A stretch of 64,000 nucleotides of DNA from Desulfovibrio aminophilus (GTDB lineage Bacteria; Desulfobacterota; Desulfovibrionia; Desulfovibrionales; Desulfovibrionaceae). Shown piece by piece: positions 1 to 8,341 of this stretch. The DNA lies in the NCBI RefSeq assembly GCF_023660105.1, contig NZ_JAMHGA010000007.1, positions 1 to 64,000 on the forward strand, in the 5' to 3' direction. How positions within the stretch are numbered: the stretch's first letter is position 1; every line of letters begins with the position of its first letter. The position numbers and the translations under genes were made by a program. The notes below the pieces were generated by a model. It saw only the letters and a list, made by a program, of their open reading frames with translations. It was not told the origin of the DNA and made no database searches.

Positions 1-1
1 G

Positions 2-403
2 TATAAGAGACAGGCCGTGGTCCGGCCCGGCCGGGGCCTGGGCCGGGAGCGGGCCCTGGAATTCGCCACGCTGCTGCTCGGGCCGGACGGCAGGGCCGAG
101 GCCGCGCCCGGGGCCGTGGTCCTGGCCGGGGAGCCGGAGCGGGTCCGGCTGGCCGCCGAGGCCCTGCGCAAGGCCGGACTGCTGGCTCGGGACCTGGACG
201 TGGAGCTGGTGGGGCTCTCGGGCCTCGACGCGCAAGGCGCGGCGGACCGGCTGGACGCCTTCTACTGGAACCTGTATGTGCAGGGCCTGGTGCGGCACGC
301 GCCCATCCTGGTGCCCCTCGGCTGGGCCCGGTGCGTGCTCGTGGCCGCGAGCCCCGCGCTGGCCAAGGACGCCGCGCGGACCCTGCGCGACATGGACCGC
401 TGA
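2..403 (+). CDS. C-terminal part of an unrecognised protein (5' end outside window)
   Basis: The reading frame is open from the first bases of the window (codons before the GTG at 17 are sense codons), so this is probably the last ~133 residues of a longer protein and not a complete small gene. The visible part is rich in Ala, Leu and Arg. It alternates beta-like stretches (a segment around AVVLAGEPE, another around PILVPLGW) with helices, as in an alpha/beta domain. I see no signal peptide, membrane segment or catalytic motif that allows a family call. It ends 35 bases before the aminotransferase at 439 and may be its upstream operon partner. No function is assigned. Confidence 0.55.
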   Translation, partial: YKRQAVVRPGRGLGRERALEFATLLLGPDGRAEAAPGAVVLAGEPERVRLAAEALRKAGLLARDLDVELVGLSGLDAQGAADRLDAFYWNLYVQGLVRHAPILVPLGWARCVLVAASPALAKDAARTLRDMDR

Positions 404-438
404 CCTCCGGCGCGGCCGGAGTAAAGGAACGAAACGCA

Positions 439-1569
439 ATGAGCATTCCCTTCATCGACCTCAAGTCCCAGTACCGGCTCATCGAGGACGAGGTGAAGAA
501 AGGCATCGAGGCCGTGCTGGAGCACGGGGCCTACGTCATGGGCCCGGAAATCCGCGAATTGGAGGCCCGGCTGGCCGAGTTCACCGGCACGAAGCACGCC
601 CTGGCCTGCGCCTCGGGCACGGACGCCCTGCTCATGGCCCTCATGGCCCTGGGCATCGGCCGGGGCGACGCGGTCTTCACCTCGCCGTTCACCTTCATGG
701 CCACCGCCGAGGTGGTCAGCCTGCTGGGGGCCACGCCGGTCTTCTGCGACATCGATCCCGTGACCTTCAACATGGACCCCGCGAGTCTGGACGCGGCCAT
801 CCAGCGCACCCGCGCCGAGCGCCTGGACCTGCGGCCCCGCGCGGTCATCAGCGTGGACATCTTCGGCGTGCCCTGCGACTACGACGCCGTGGAGGCGGTC
901 TGCCGGAACCACGGCCTGACCCTCATCCAGGACGCGGCCCAGGCCTTCGGCGCGCTCTACAAGGGCAAGCGCTGCGGGGCCTTCGGCACCATCGGCTGCA
1001 CCTCCTTCTTCCCGGCCAAGCCCCTGGGCTGCTACGGCGACGGCGGCATGTGCTTCACCGACTCCGACGAGTGGGACGATCTGCTCCAGTCCGTGCGCAT
1101 CCACGGCCAGGGCCGCGACAAGTACGAGAACGTGCGCCTGGGCATCAACGGCCGCCTGGACACCATGCAGGCCGCCGTGCTCCTGGCCAAGTTCAAGCTC
1201 TTCCCGCGCGAGATCGAGTTGCGCCAGGAGGTGGCCGACCGTTACGCCGCGCTGCTCTCCCAGGTGCCCGGGTTGACCGTGCCCACGGTCCCGGCCGAGT
1301 GCCGGAGCGTCTGGGCCCAGTACTCCGTGCTGGCCCGGGACGCCGCCCACCGCGACGAGCTCATGGCCAAGCTCAAGGCCGCCGGGGTGCCCACGGCCAT
1401 CTACTACCCCACGCCGCTGCACCTGCAGAAGGCCTACTCCTTCCTGGGGCACAAGCGCGGCGACCTGCCGGTCTGCGAGAACGTGGGCGACCGCGTCTTC
1501 AGCGTGCCCATGCATCCCTACCTCACCGCCGAGGTCCAGGAACAGGTGGCCAAGGCCATGCTGGCCTGA
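439..1569 (+). CDS. wbpE: DegT/DnrJ/EryC1/StrS sugar aminotransferase, WbpE-like
   Basis: This is a PLP-dependent aminotransferase of 376 residues, the usual length for the family. It opens with FIDLKSQY and has the PLP-lysine motif FFPAKPLGCYGDGG with Lys194. A region near residues 155-165 carries the acidic IQDAAQAFGA motif, and the C-terminal PMHPYL motif is present. The opening motif and the lysine region resemble WbpE, which installs the 3-amino group on UDP-3-keto-GlcNAcA, more than perosamine or arabinose enzymes. The ATG at 439 follows a purine-rich AAAGGAAC stretch. It lies just upstream of gmd and fcl. A WbpE-type product would be on the pathway to the acetamidino sugars implied by the WbpG/HisH/HisF genes at 21634-24284. 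The family is certain; the exact substrate is inferred. Confidence 0.85.
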   Translation: MSIPFIDLKSQYRLIEDEVKKGIEAVLEHGAYVMGPEIRELEARLAEFTGTKHALACASGTDALLMALMALGIGRGDAVFTSPFTFMATAEVVSLLGATPVFCDIDPVTFNMDPASLDAAIQRTRAERLDLRPRAVISVDIFGVPCDYDAVEAVCRNHGLTLIQDAAQAFGALYKGKRCGAFGTIGCTSFFPAKPLGCYGDGGMCFTDSDEWDDLLQSVRIHGQGRDKYENVRLGINGRLDTMQAAVLLAKFKLFPREIELRQEVADRYAALLSQVPGLTVPTVPAECRSVWAQYSVLARDAAHRDELMAKLKAAGVPTAIYYPTPLHLQKAYSFLGHKRGDLPVCENVGDRVFSVPMHPYLTAEVQEQVAKAMLA

Positions 1570-1593
1570 CGCGGACGAACCCGGGAGGCTGCC

Positions 1594-2682
1594 ATGAGCA
1601 AGCGCGCCATCATCACCGGCGTCACGGGACAGGACGGGGCCTACCTGGCCGAGTTCCTGCTGGGCAAGGGCTACGAGGTCCACGGCCTCAAGCGCCGGTC
1701 CTCGTCCTTCAACTCCGCCCGGGTGGACCACCTCTACCGCGACCCGCACGACCAGGACGTCCGCTTCCGCATGCATTACGGCGACCTGACCGACTCCACC
1801 AACCTGATCCGCGTGATCCAGTCCGTGCAGCCCGACGAGATCTACAACCTGGGGGCCCAGAGCCACGTCAAGGTCTCCTTCGAGACCCCGGAATACACGG
1901 GCAACTCCGACGCCCTGGGCACCCTGCGCCTGCTGGAGGCCATCCGCATCCTCGGGCTGGAGAAGAAGACGCGCTTCTACCAGGCCTCCACCAGCGAGAT
2001 GTTCGGCCTGGTCCAGGAGACGCCCCAGCGGGAGACCACGCCCTTCCGGCCGCGCAGCCCGTACGCGGCGGCCAAGGTCTACGCCCACTGGATCACGGTG
2101 AACTATCGCGAGGCTTACGGCATGTTCGCCGCGAGCGGCATCCTCTTCAACCACGAGTCGCCCCTGCGCGGCGAGACCTTCGTGACCCGCAAGATCACCC
2201 GGGCCGTGGCCCGCATCGTGCTGGGCCTGCAGGACACGCTCTACCTGGGCAACCTGGACGCCAAGCGCGACTGGGGCTTCGCCAAGGAGTATGTGGAGGC
2301 CATGTGGCTCATGCTCCAGCAGGACGAGCCCGGAGACTTCGTCATCGCCACCGGGGAGACGCACAGCGTGCGGGAGTTCACGGAGAAGGCCTTCGAGATC
2401 GCCGGGATGCGCCTGCAATGGGAGGGCTCCGGCCCGGCCGAGGTGGGCCGCGAGGCGGCCTCGGGCCGGGTGCTCGTGCGGGTGGACCCGCGCTACTTCC
2501 GCCCGGCCGAGGTGGACATGCTCCTGGGCGATCCCTCCAAGGCCCGCGAGAAGCTGGGCTGGGCGCCGCGCACGACCTTCGAGGAACTGGCGCGGCTCAT
2601 GGTCCTGGAGGACATCCGCGAGGCCAAGCGCGACCAGTACTGCCGGAGCATGGGCTTCAAGTCCTTCGACCACAACGAGTAG
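1594..2682 (+). CDS. gmd: GDP-mannose 4,6-dehydratase
   Basis: This enzyme converts GDP-D-mannose to GDP-4-keto-6-deoxy-D-mannose, the branch point to GDP-fucose, GDP-perosamine and GDP-rhamnose. It has 362 residues, typical of Gmd. The N-terminal Rossmann motif [11 protein letters not shown] and the KRRSSSFN cofactor segment are diagnostic. The catalytic pair is Tyr157 and Lys161 in SPYAAAK. The FNHESP and [10 protein letters not shown] motifs of extended SDR dehydratases are present; the segment reads SPLRGETF where many Gmd proteins have SPRRGETF. The ATG follows a GGGAGG ribosome-binding site. It is separated by 24 bases from the upstream aminotransferase and 7 bases from fcl. The product could feed both fcl here and the perosamine synthase at 31658-32776. 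Confidence 0.96.
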   Translation: MSKRAIITGVTGQDGAYLAEFLLGKGYEVHGLKRRSSSFNSARVDHLYRDPHDQDVRFRMHYGDLTDSTNLIRVIQSVQPDEIYNLGAQSHVKVSFETPEYTGNSDALGTLRLLEAIRILGLEKKTRFYQASTSEMFGLVQETPQRETTPFRPRSPYAAAKVYAHWITVNYREAYGMFAASGILFNHESPLRGETFVTRKITRAVARIVLGLQDTLYLGNLDAKRDWGFAKEYVEAMWLMLQQDEPGDFVIATGETHSVREFTEKAFEIAGMRLQWEGSGPAEVGREAASGRVLVRVDPRYFRPAEVDMLLGDPSKAREKLGWAPRTTFEELARLMVLEDIREAKRDQYCRSMGFKSFDHNE

Positions 2683-2689
2683 AGGCCGC

Positions 2690-3727
2690 ATGGACACGGG
2701 CGCGCGCATCTTCGTGGCCGGACACCGGGGCCTGGTGGGCTCGGCCCTGGCCCGGAGGCTGCGCGCCTCGGGCCACGAGAACCTCCTGCTGCGGACCCAC
2801 GCCGAGCTGGATCTCACCGACCCGGCGGCCGTGGCGGAGTTCTTCGCGCGCCACAAGCCGGAATACGTCTTCCTGGCCGCGGCCAAGGTCGGCGGCATCC
2901 ACGCCAACGCCGCCTTTCCGGCGGACTTCATCCGCATCAACCTGCTCATCCAGACCAACGTGCTGCACCAGGCCTTCCTGCACGGGGTGCGGCGGCTGCT
3001 CTTCCTGGGCAGCTCCTGCATCTACCCCCGGGAATGTCCGCAGCCCATGCGCGAGGAGCACCTCCTCTCCGGCCCGCTGGAGCCCACCAACTCGGCCTAC
3101 GCCCTGGCCAAGATCGCGGGCATCGAGGCCTGCTGGGCCTACAACCGCCAGCACGGCGCGCGCTTCCTGCCGGTCATGCCCACGAACCTCTACGGGCTCC
3201 ACGACAACTACGACCTCCTGAACTCCCACGTCCTGCCCGCGCTGCTGCGCAAGTTCCACCTGGCCCGGCTGGCCCGGGCCGGGGACATGGAGGCCGTGGC
3301 CGCCGACGAGCGGCGTTTCGGGCCCATCCCCGACGACCTGCGCGCCTCCCTGGGCCTGCCGCCGCACCCGGCGCGCGAGGCCGAGGCCGTGGTCTGGGGC
3401 AGCGGCACGCCGGTGCGCGAGTTCCTGCACGCCGACGACCTGGCCGACGCCTGCGTCTTCCTCATGGAACGCTACGAGGGGGATTGGGACCGGCCGCTGG
3501 TGAACATCGGCACGGGCCGGGGCCGGACCATCCGCGAACTGGCGGAGCTGGTGGCCCGGGTCACGGGCTGCGACGGGCCCGTGCGTTTCGACCCGTCGCG
3601 ACCCGACGGCACGCCGGTGAAGGTCCTGGACGTGAGCCGCATCACGGCCCTGGGCTGGAGTCCGCGGATCGAATTGGAACAGGGCCTGCGCGGGGTCTAC
3701 GCGGCCTATCTGGACGGGAATCCCTAG
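2690..3727 (+). CDS. fcl: GDP-L-fucose synthase (epimerase/reductase)
   Basis: This NADPH-dependent enzyme epimerises and reduces the Gmd product to GDP-L-fucose. It has 345 residues with the glycine motif GHRGLVGSAL at the N terminus. Ser in GSSCIYP and Tyr137 with Lys141 in the YALAK motif form the SDR triad, followed by MPTNLYG. It is longer than the ~320-residue enterobacterial enzyme because of an insertion of roughly 30 residues around 190-225, before the GSGTPVREFLH motif. The ATG at 2690 lies seven bases after the gmd stop, so the two are almost certainly co-transcribed. It converges on nadE with 22 bases between stops. Confidence 0.94.
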   Translation: MDTGARIFVAGHRGLVGSALARRLRASGHENLLLRTHAELDLTDPAAVAEFFARHKPEYVFLAAAKVGGIHANAAFPADFIRINLLIQTNVLHQAFLHGVRRLLFLGSSCIYPRECPQPMREEHLLSGPLEPTNSAYALAKIAGIEACWAYNRQHGARFLPVMPTNLYGLHDNYDLLNSHVLPALLRKFHLARLARAGDMEAVAADERRFGPIPDDLRASLGLPPHPAREAEAVVWGSGTPVREFLHADDLADACVFLMERYEGDWDRPLVNIGTGRGRTIRELAELVARVTGCDGPVRFDPSRPDGTPVKVLDVSRITALGWSPRIELEQGLRGVYAAYLDGNP

Positions 3728-3749
3728 CGGCCCGCCGCACAACGACCGG

Positions 3750-5399
3750 CTAGAGCATCCGTCGGCAGGCCAGGGGCATGCGCCAGCCCGTGCCGAAGCT
3801 GCGCTCGGTGAGCTTGATGCCGGGCACGGCCTGGCGGCGCTTGAACTCGGCCGAGGCCACCAGCCCGAGCACCCGTCGCACCGTGGCCGGGTCGAAGCCC
3901 TGGGCCGCGATCTCCTCCCCGCATTTGTTGGCCTCTATGTGCAGGGCCAGGATTTCGTCCAGCACGTCGTAGGGCGGCAGGCTGTCCTGGTCCACCTGTC
4001 CGGGCCGCAGCTCGGCCGAGGGGGCCTTGGTCAGGATGGCCTCGGGGATGGGGCCGCCCCGGCGGGCGTTGAGCCAGCGCGCCAGCCGGTACACGGCGGT
4101 CTTGGGCAGGTCGGAGATGACCGCCAGGCCGCCGGACATGTCGCCGTAGATGGTGCAGTAGCCCACGGCCAGCTCGCTCTTGTTGCCCGTGGTCAGGAGC
4201 AGGGCGCGGAACTTGTTGGACAGGGCCATGAGCAGGTTGCCCCGGATGCGCGACTGGATGTTCTCCTCGGTCACGTCTTCCGGCAGTCCGGCGAAGGCGT
4301 CCTTGAGCGTTTCCGAGAAGCCGCCCATGAGCGGGCCGATGGGCAGGGTCAGGGTGCGGACGCCCAGCCGCCGGGCCAGCTCCAGGGAGTCGTCCACGCT
4401 GCCCGCGCTGGAGTGGGGCGAGGGCATGAGCACGCCGGTGACGTTCTCCGGGCCGACGGCCTCGGCCGCCACGGCGGCCACCAGGGCCGAGTCGATGCCC
4501 CCGGAGAGGCCCAGCAGGGCCTTGGAGAAGCCGCTCTTGCGCATGTAGTCCCGGGTGCCGAGCACCAGGGCCCGCCAGCTCTCGGACTCCGGCGAGAGGT
4601 CGTCGTCCTCGATCCGGTTTCCGTCGCCGTCGAGATCCACCAGGAGGATGTCTTCCTCGAAGCCCCGGGCCCGCGCCAGCAGTCCGCCGTCCGGGCCGAA
4701 GGCGCAGGAGCGGCCGTCGAAGACCAGGTCGTCGTTGCCGCCCACCTGGTTGGCGTAGGCCACGGGCAGGCGGAGCTTGGCGGCCAGGGTTTCGAGCAGA
4801 TTCCGGCGCAGGGCCTGCTTGCCCAGGGAGAAGGGCGAGGCCGAGAGGTTGACCACGAGGTCCGGCCGGCGGCGGGCGATCTCCTTCACCGGGTCGGCGT
4901 GGTAGCGCGGCCTGGGCCAGAAGTCGCCGTCGTTCCAGAGGTCCTCGCAGATGGTCACGGCCACGGTCCGGCCGCCCAGGCGGAAGAAATTGTCCCAGCC
5001 CGGAGGCGAGGGCTCGAAGTAGCGGTCCTCGTCAAATACGTCGTAGGTGGGCAGGAGGGTCTTGCGGAAGCTCCGCTCCACCGCGCCGTCGCGCAGGAGC
5101 AGGGCGCAATTGAAGGCCCCGCGCCCCTCGCGCGAGGGGTTGGCCTCCACGGCCCCGACCAGGACCGGGGCCTGCCCGTCCAGTTCGGCGGCCAGGGCCT
5201 CGGCCTGGGCCCGGGTCCGTTCCAGGACCGCGCCGTAGAGCAGCAGGTCGCGGGGCGGGTAGCCCAGGAGGGCCAGTTCCGTGGTCAGGCAGAGATCCGC
5301 GCCCTGGGCCGTCGCCTTTTTGACGGCCTCGGCGATGGCCCGGGCGTTGCCGGGCAGGTCGCCCACCACGGGGTTGAGCTGGAGCAGGGCGAGTTTCAT
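3750..5399 (-). CDS. nadE: Glutamine-dependent NAD+ synthetase
   Basis: This enzyme performs the last step of NAD+ synthesis, amidating deamido-NAD+ with ammonia released from glutamine. It has 549 residues and two domains. An N-terminal nitrilase-type amidase (about 1-250) carries the catalytic triad Glu41, Lys113 and Cys151 (in TICEDLWN). A C-terminal NAD synthase domain (about 270-549) has the ATP pyrophosphatase motif LSGGIDSALVA and the later TGNKSELAVGYCT motif. Length and domain order match the two-domain bacterial enzyme. It is a housekeeping gene transcribed opposite to the glycan genes on either side and appears to be an insertion point between glycan segments. Confidence 0.96.
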   Translation of the reverse strand: MKLALLQLNPVVGDLPGNARAIAEAVKKATAQGADLCLTTELALLGYPPRDLLLYGAVLERTRAQAEALAAELDGQAPVLVGAVEANPSREGRGAFNCALLLRDGAVERSFRKTLLPTYDVFDEDRYFEPSPPGWDNFFRLGGRTVAVTICEDLWNDGDFWPRPRYHADPVKEIARRRPDLVVNLSASPFSLGKQALRRNLLETLAAKLRLPVAYANQVGGNDDLVFDGRSCAFGPDGGLLARARGFEEDILLVDLDGDGNRIEDDDLSPESESWRALVLGTRDYMRKSGFSKALLGLSGGIDSALVAAVAAEAVGPENVTGVLMPSPHSSAGSVDDSLELARRLGVRTLTLPIGPLMGGFSETLKDAFAGLPEDVTEENIQSRIRGNLLMALSNKFRALLLTTGNKSELAVGYCTIYGDMSGGLAVISDLPKTAVYRLARWLNARRGGPIPEAILTKAPSAELRPGQVDQDSLPPYDVLDEILALHIEANKCGEEIAAQGFDPATVRRVLGLVASAEFKRRQAVPGIKLTERSFGTGWRMPLACRRML

Positions 5400-5519
5400 G
5401 CGGCAGTCTTAGCGCAACTGCGGGACGCGGGCAATGCGCGCCCCGCGCTTGACGGCCGGAGGAGCGGCGGTCATAGGGAGGGGGCGGAGCCGGGTCGAGC
5501 CCCGCGAGGAGGACGAGAC

Positions 5520-6134
5520 ATGGTGGAAAAGAAGCCCCTCTCCGAACTGCTGCCCGCCGCCGAGGCGGCCCCGGTGTCGCTTCTGGACTGGCGTCCGGCC
5601 TACGGCGGCATCCTTCTGGAGGAGATGGTGGCCCTGCTCCGGGTGGTGCGCGTGATCCGGCCGTCGCTCATCTTCGAGATCGGCACCTACCTCGGGGAAA
5701 CCACCCTGCAGATGGCGGCCAACAGCCGGGCCGAGGTCCACACCCTGGACCTGCCCCCGGCCGGGCACGCCGACTTCGACCCCTCCCGGCCCGACGATCC
5801 CGAGCTGGACGTCTACCCCGAGGTCCCGGGGCGTCGCTTCGCGGACTACGCCGGGCCCTCGCGCATCATCCAGCACTTCGGGGACTCGCGGACCTTCGAC
5901 TACGCGCCGTTCGCGGGCCGGGCCGATCTGGTCTTCGTGGACGGCTGTCACCACGAGGAATTCGCCGCCTCCGACTCGCGCAAGGCCCTGGAGATGGTGG
6001 CCTCCGGCGGCGCGGTGCTCTGGCACGACTACGCCGACTACGCCCCCGGCGTGATGCGGGCCCTGGACGCCCTGTCGACGGCCGTGCCCCTGCGGCATAT
6101 CGCGGGCACCAGCCTCGTCCTGCACCTGGCCTGA
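5520..6134 (+). CDS. Class I SAM-dependent methyltransferase (Methyltransf_24 type)
   Basis: The protein has 204 residues. The SAM-binding motif I is FEIGTYLGETT (around residue 50-60), followed by an acidic strand end VHTLDLPP. The later motif DLVFVDGCHHEEFAASD and the segment LWHDYADYAPGV resemble the small Methyltransf_24 and cephalosporin-hydroxylase-like methyltransferases common in polysaccharide clusters. The ATG at 5520 follows GAGGAGGACGAGAC, a strong ribosome-binding site. It sits alone between nadE (divergent, 120 bases away) and the sigma-54 headed operon. The substrate is unknown; a sugar hydroxyl or a glycan-linked group is plausible from context. Confidence 0.75.
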   Translation: MVEKKPLSELLPAAEAAPVSLLDWRPAYGGILLEEMVALLRVVRVIRPSLIFEIGTYLGETTLQMAANSRAEVHTLDLPPAGHADFDPSRPDDPELDVYPEVPGRRFADYAGPSRIIQHFGDSRTFDYAPFAGRADLVFVDGCHHEEFAASDSRKALEMVASGGAVLWHDYADYAPGVMRALDALSTAVPLRHIAGTSLVLHLA

Positions 6135-6270
6135 CGGCCCGCCGACGCGCGCAACCGTAAAGCCGCGCGCGATCCAGGCCGATAAGTCACTCAGAGAATG
6201 ATCGATCCGGCCGTCGGCACCGGCGGCCACCCCCTGCCGTCCGGGAGTCTTTCCCCGGCTGCGCGGGCCC

Positions 6271-6286
6271 TGGAACGCTTATTGCT
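6271..6286 (+). promoter_or_regulatory. Sigma-54 (RpoN) -24/-12 promoter candidate
   Basis: The 16 bases TGGAACGCTTATTGCT match the RpoN consensus TGGCACG-N4-TTGCW at all defined positions but one (A for C at the fourth). The invariant GG and GC dinucleotides are separated by exactly ten bases. Transcription would start near 6296, giving a leader of about 95 bases to the ATG at 6390. The site heads the long plus-strand run of glycan genes. A 6-base inverted repeat (GGAACG at 6272-6277, CGTTCC at 6289-6294) overlaps it. Activation would need a bacterial enhancer-binding protein; none is encoded in the window. Confidence 0.65.
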
Positions 6287-6389
6287 ATCGTTCCGGGGAG
6301 AACGGCGGGTGGCAGATTCTGCCGGGATTGTTCATGTGCTGAATGAATGGACGGGGGCGCGCGACGCCTCCCAGGGGAGCGGGAACGGT

Positions 6390-7067
6390 ATGAACCACAA
6401 GCGCGGACTGGAAATCCTGGCCGTGATTCCGGCCCGGGGCGGCTCCAAGGGCCTGCCCCGCAAGAATATCCGCGACCTGTGCGGCAAGCCGCTCATCGCC
6501 TACAGCATCGAGGCGGCCCTGGCCGCCCGGAGCATCAGCCGGGTGGTGGTCTCCACCGACGACGTGGAGATCGCGGAAGCGGCCCGGGCCCACGGCGCGG
6601 AGACGCCGTTCCCGCGGCCCGCCACCATCGCCGGGGACCGGGACAGCATCGGCCTGGCCATGGAGCACATGCTGGCCGGGCTGCGGGACCAGGGCTACGA
6701 GCCGGACGCCGTGGTCACGCTCTATCCCACCTGTCCCTTCCGCACCCCGGGCCTGCTGGACTACCTCTGCGGGCAGTTCGAGCGGGGCTTCAACTCGGTG
6801 ATCACGGCCCGCCGCGTGACCCACGGCCCGTACAGCCTGTTCGAGAGCCGCGACGGCCTGCTCGCCCCGGTCCTGGCGGACCATGCCCCGGGGCGGCCCT
6901 TCGAGCGGCGCTACGGGCTGTTCCAGGGCGTGCGCTTCCGCGCGGCGGACCGGAAATTCGTACACTTCATCCAGGACGAGATCGCCCTCGTGGACATCGA
7001 CACCCTGGAGGACTTCTACCTGGCCGAGGAAATCATCCGCGACGGCCGCTTCCGCTTCGAGAACTGA
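6390..7067 (+). CDS. Acylneuraminate (nonulosonate) cytidylyltransferase, NeuA family
   Basis: This enzyme would activate a nonulosonic acid (sialic, legionaminic, pseudaminic or Kdn type) as its CMP derivative. It has 225 residues, the usual length of the single-domain enzyme. The CTP-binding motif IPARGGSKGLPRKN is complete, followed by GKPLIAYSIEAA and VVSTDD. The C-terminal metal-binding VDIDTLEDF is intact. I chose the ATG at 6390, with AGGGGAGCGGGAA upstream, over an in-frame ATG at 6198 because the promoter at 6271 lies inside that longer frame. It is the first gene of the run and the only one of the four NeuA/SpsF-like proteins here with both complete CTP and VDID motifs. Confidence 0.9.
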   Translation: MNHKRGLEILAVIPARGGSKGLPRKNIRDLCGKPLIAYSIEAALAARSISRVVVSTDDVEIAEAARAHGAETPFPRPATIAGDRDSIGLAMEHMLAGLRDQGYEPDAVVTLYPTCPFRTPGLLDYLCGQFERGFNSVITARRVTHGPYSLFESRDGLLAPVLADHAPGRPFERRYGLFQGVRFRAADRKFVHFIQDEIALVDIDTLEDFYLAEEIIRDGRFRFEN

Positions 7068-7069
7068 CC

Positions 7070-8341
7070 ATGGACGCCATCGTATCGCTCGTTCTGGACG
7101 CCGGGTCCCCCCTGACCACGGCCGCCGCCGCGCCCCTCCTGGACCGCCTGTTCGCCGCGATCCGGCGCGCCGAGGGCCTGGAGCGGGTCCTGGCCGTGGG
7201 CCTGGACCGGGGGCTTCTGGCCCAGGCCGAGCGCGCGGGCCTGATCCCGGTTCCCCTGTCCGCGCCCATGCCGCTGCGGCGTTCCGGCCTGCTGCCCGCC
7301 GGAGGCGCGGAGGCCCTGGAGCACGCCGCCGGGGGCCGTCGGGCCCTGCTCGTTTCCTGCGCCAACCCCATGCTCACCGCCGAGGTCGTGGAGGACTTCC
7401 TCCGCCGGGCCGAGGAGGCCGACCGCCCGTGCATGAGCGTGGTCGCGCCCGTGGATCATCCCTGCCAGCTCAACCAGCTGCTGCGCATGCGCGAGGCGGG
7501 CGTGGTCCTGCCCCTGGAGGGGCTCCGGGACGGCGGCGCGCGCGTGCTCACCGAGCCGTTCCGCTTCCTCTGGGCCGCCCGCGAGGTCCACGGCCGGGGG
7601 CCGCTGTACATCCCCCGCTGTTCCTCCGGGGAGACGGTTTTTCACGAGCTGCCCGGGACCGCCGCCACGCGGGCCGAAGGGCCGCTGCTCCTGCGCGAGT
7701 CCCCGGACCGGGCCCGGCTCAGCCTGCCCGTGGACGAGGTCCTGGACGCGGGCCGTCCGTTCGGCGTCAGGGACTGCTCCGAGGTCCTGGGCCTGGGCCT
7801 GCATCTTTTCCCGGGCCTGCCCTGCCTGGCCTTCCGGGGCGGGGACGGCGGGGCCCGGCTGGGCTTCACGGCCCGGCGGGACGAGCGGTCGGTCTGCCTG
7901 CTCTTCGCCCGCGCCGCCGACGGCGCGGAGCGCGCGGCCTCGGGCGACCTGGAGGGCGGCGCGCTGCGGCTGGACGCCTCCTGGGATTTCCGGTCCCCGG
8001 TGTCCTACAGCCTGCTGCGCTCCCTGGACCGCGACGGGGAGTTCGACCTGGAGGCTCCCTTCCCCGAGGACCACGGGCTGTGGCGCGTGGACTCCGCGAC
8101 CTCCTGCCGGATCAACTGCCGCACCGGCCGGGTCATCCACGGCCGCCAGGAGTTCCCGGAGGTCTTCGAGCCCGACGGTTCCCTGTTCGCCTTGACCGCG
8201 ACGGAGGCCGTCCGTTTCGAGAATCTGCTGGAGGAGGGCCGGGTGGCCGCCTTCGAGCTGAACCGGAATTGTTCGCTGCATGTGCGCACGGACTTCGACC
8301 TGCTGCGCTGCACGGCCAAACTGAGAGCGGAGATGCCATGA
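7070..8341 (+). CDS. Divergent NeuA-like cytidylyltransferase-fold protein with internal insertion
   Basis: The protein has 423 residues. The first ~180 look like a worn NeuA fold: AIVSLVLDAGS where NeuA has its IPARGGSKG loop, then LLVSCANPMLTAEVVEDF and a segment with the Q-L-N pattern. The last ~90 residues resemble the NeuA C-terminus (FPEVFEPDGSLFALTA, then LHVRTDFDLL). Between them lies ~140 residues without an obvious family. The NeuA metal-binding VDID is replaced by LHVR and the CTP loop is missing, so ordinary CMP-sugar synthetase activity is unlikely. It starts two bases after the intact NeuA-like gene and overlaps the next gene by four bases (ATGA). The role is unknown; a partner subunit or a new transferase are possibilities. 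Confidence 0.6.
   Translation: MDAIVSLVLDAGSPLTTAAAAPLLDRLFAAIRRAEGLERVLAVGLDRGLLAQAERAGLIPVPLSAPMPLRRSGLLPAGGAEALEHAAGGRRALLVSCANPMLTAEVVEDFLRRAEEADRPCMSVVAPVDHPCQLNQLLRMREAGVVLPLEGLRDGGARVLTEPFRFLWAAREVHGRGPLYIPRCSSGETVFHELPGTAATRAEGPLLLRESPDRARLSLPVDEVLDAGRPFGVRDCSEVLGLGLHLFPGLPCLAFRGGDGGARLGFTARRDERSVCLLFARAADGAERAASGDLEGGALRLDASWDFRSPVSYSLLRSLDRDGEFDLEAPFPEDHGLWRVDSATSCRINCRTGRVIHGRQEFPEVFEPDGSLFALTATEAVRFENLLEEGRVAAFELNRNCSLHVRTDFDLLRCTAKLRAEMP

Noticed and set aside
6198-6389. N-terminal extension of the NeuA-like gene at 6390
   Set aside because: The sigma-54 site at 6271-6286 lies inside it, the family starts at the 6390 ATG, and that ATG has a good ribosome-binding site.
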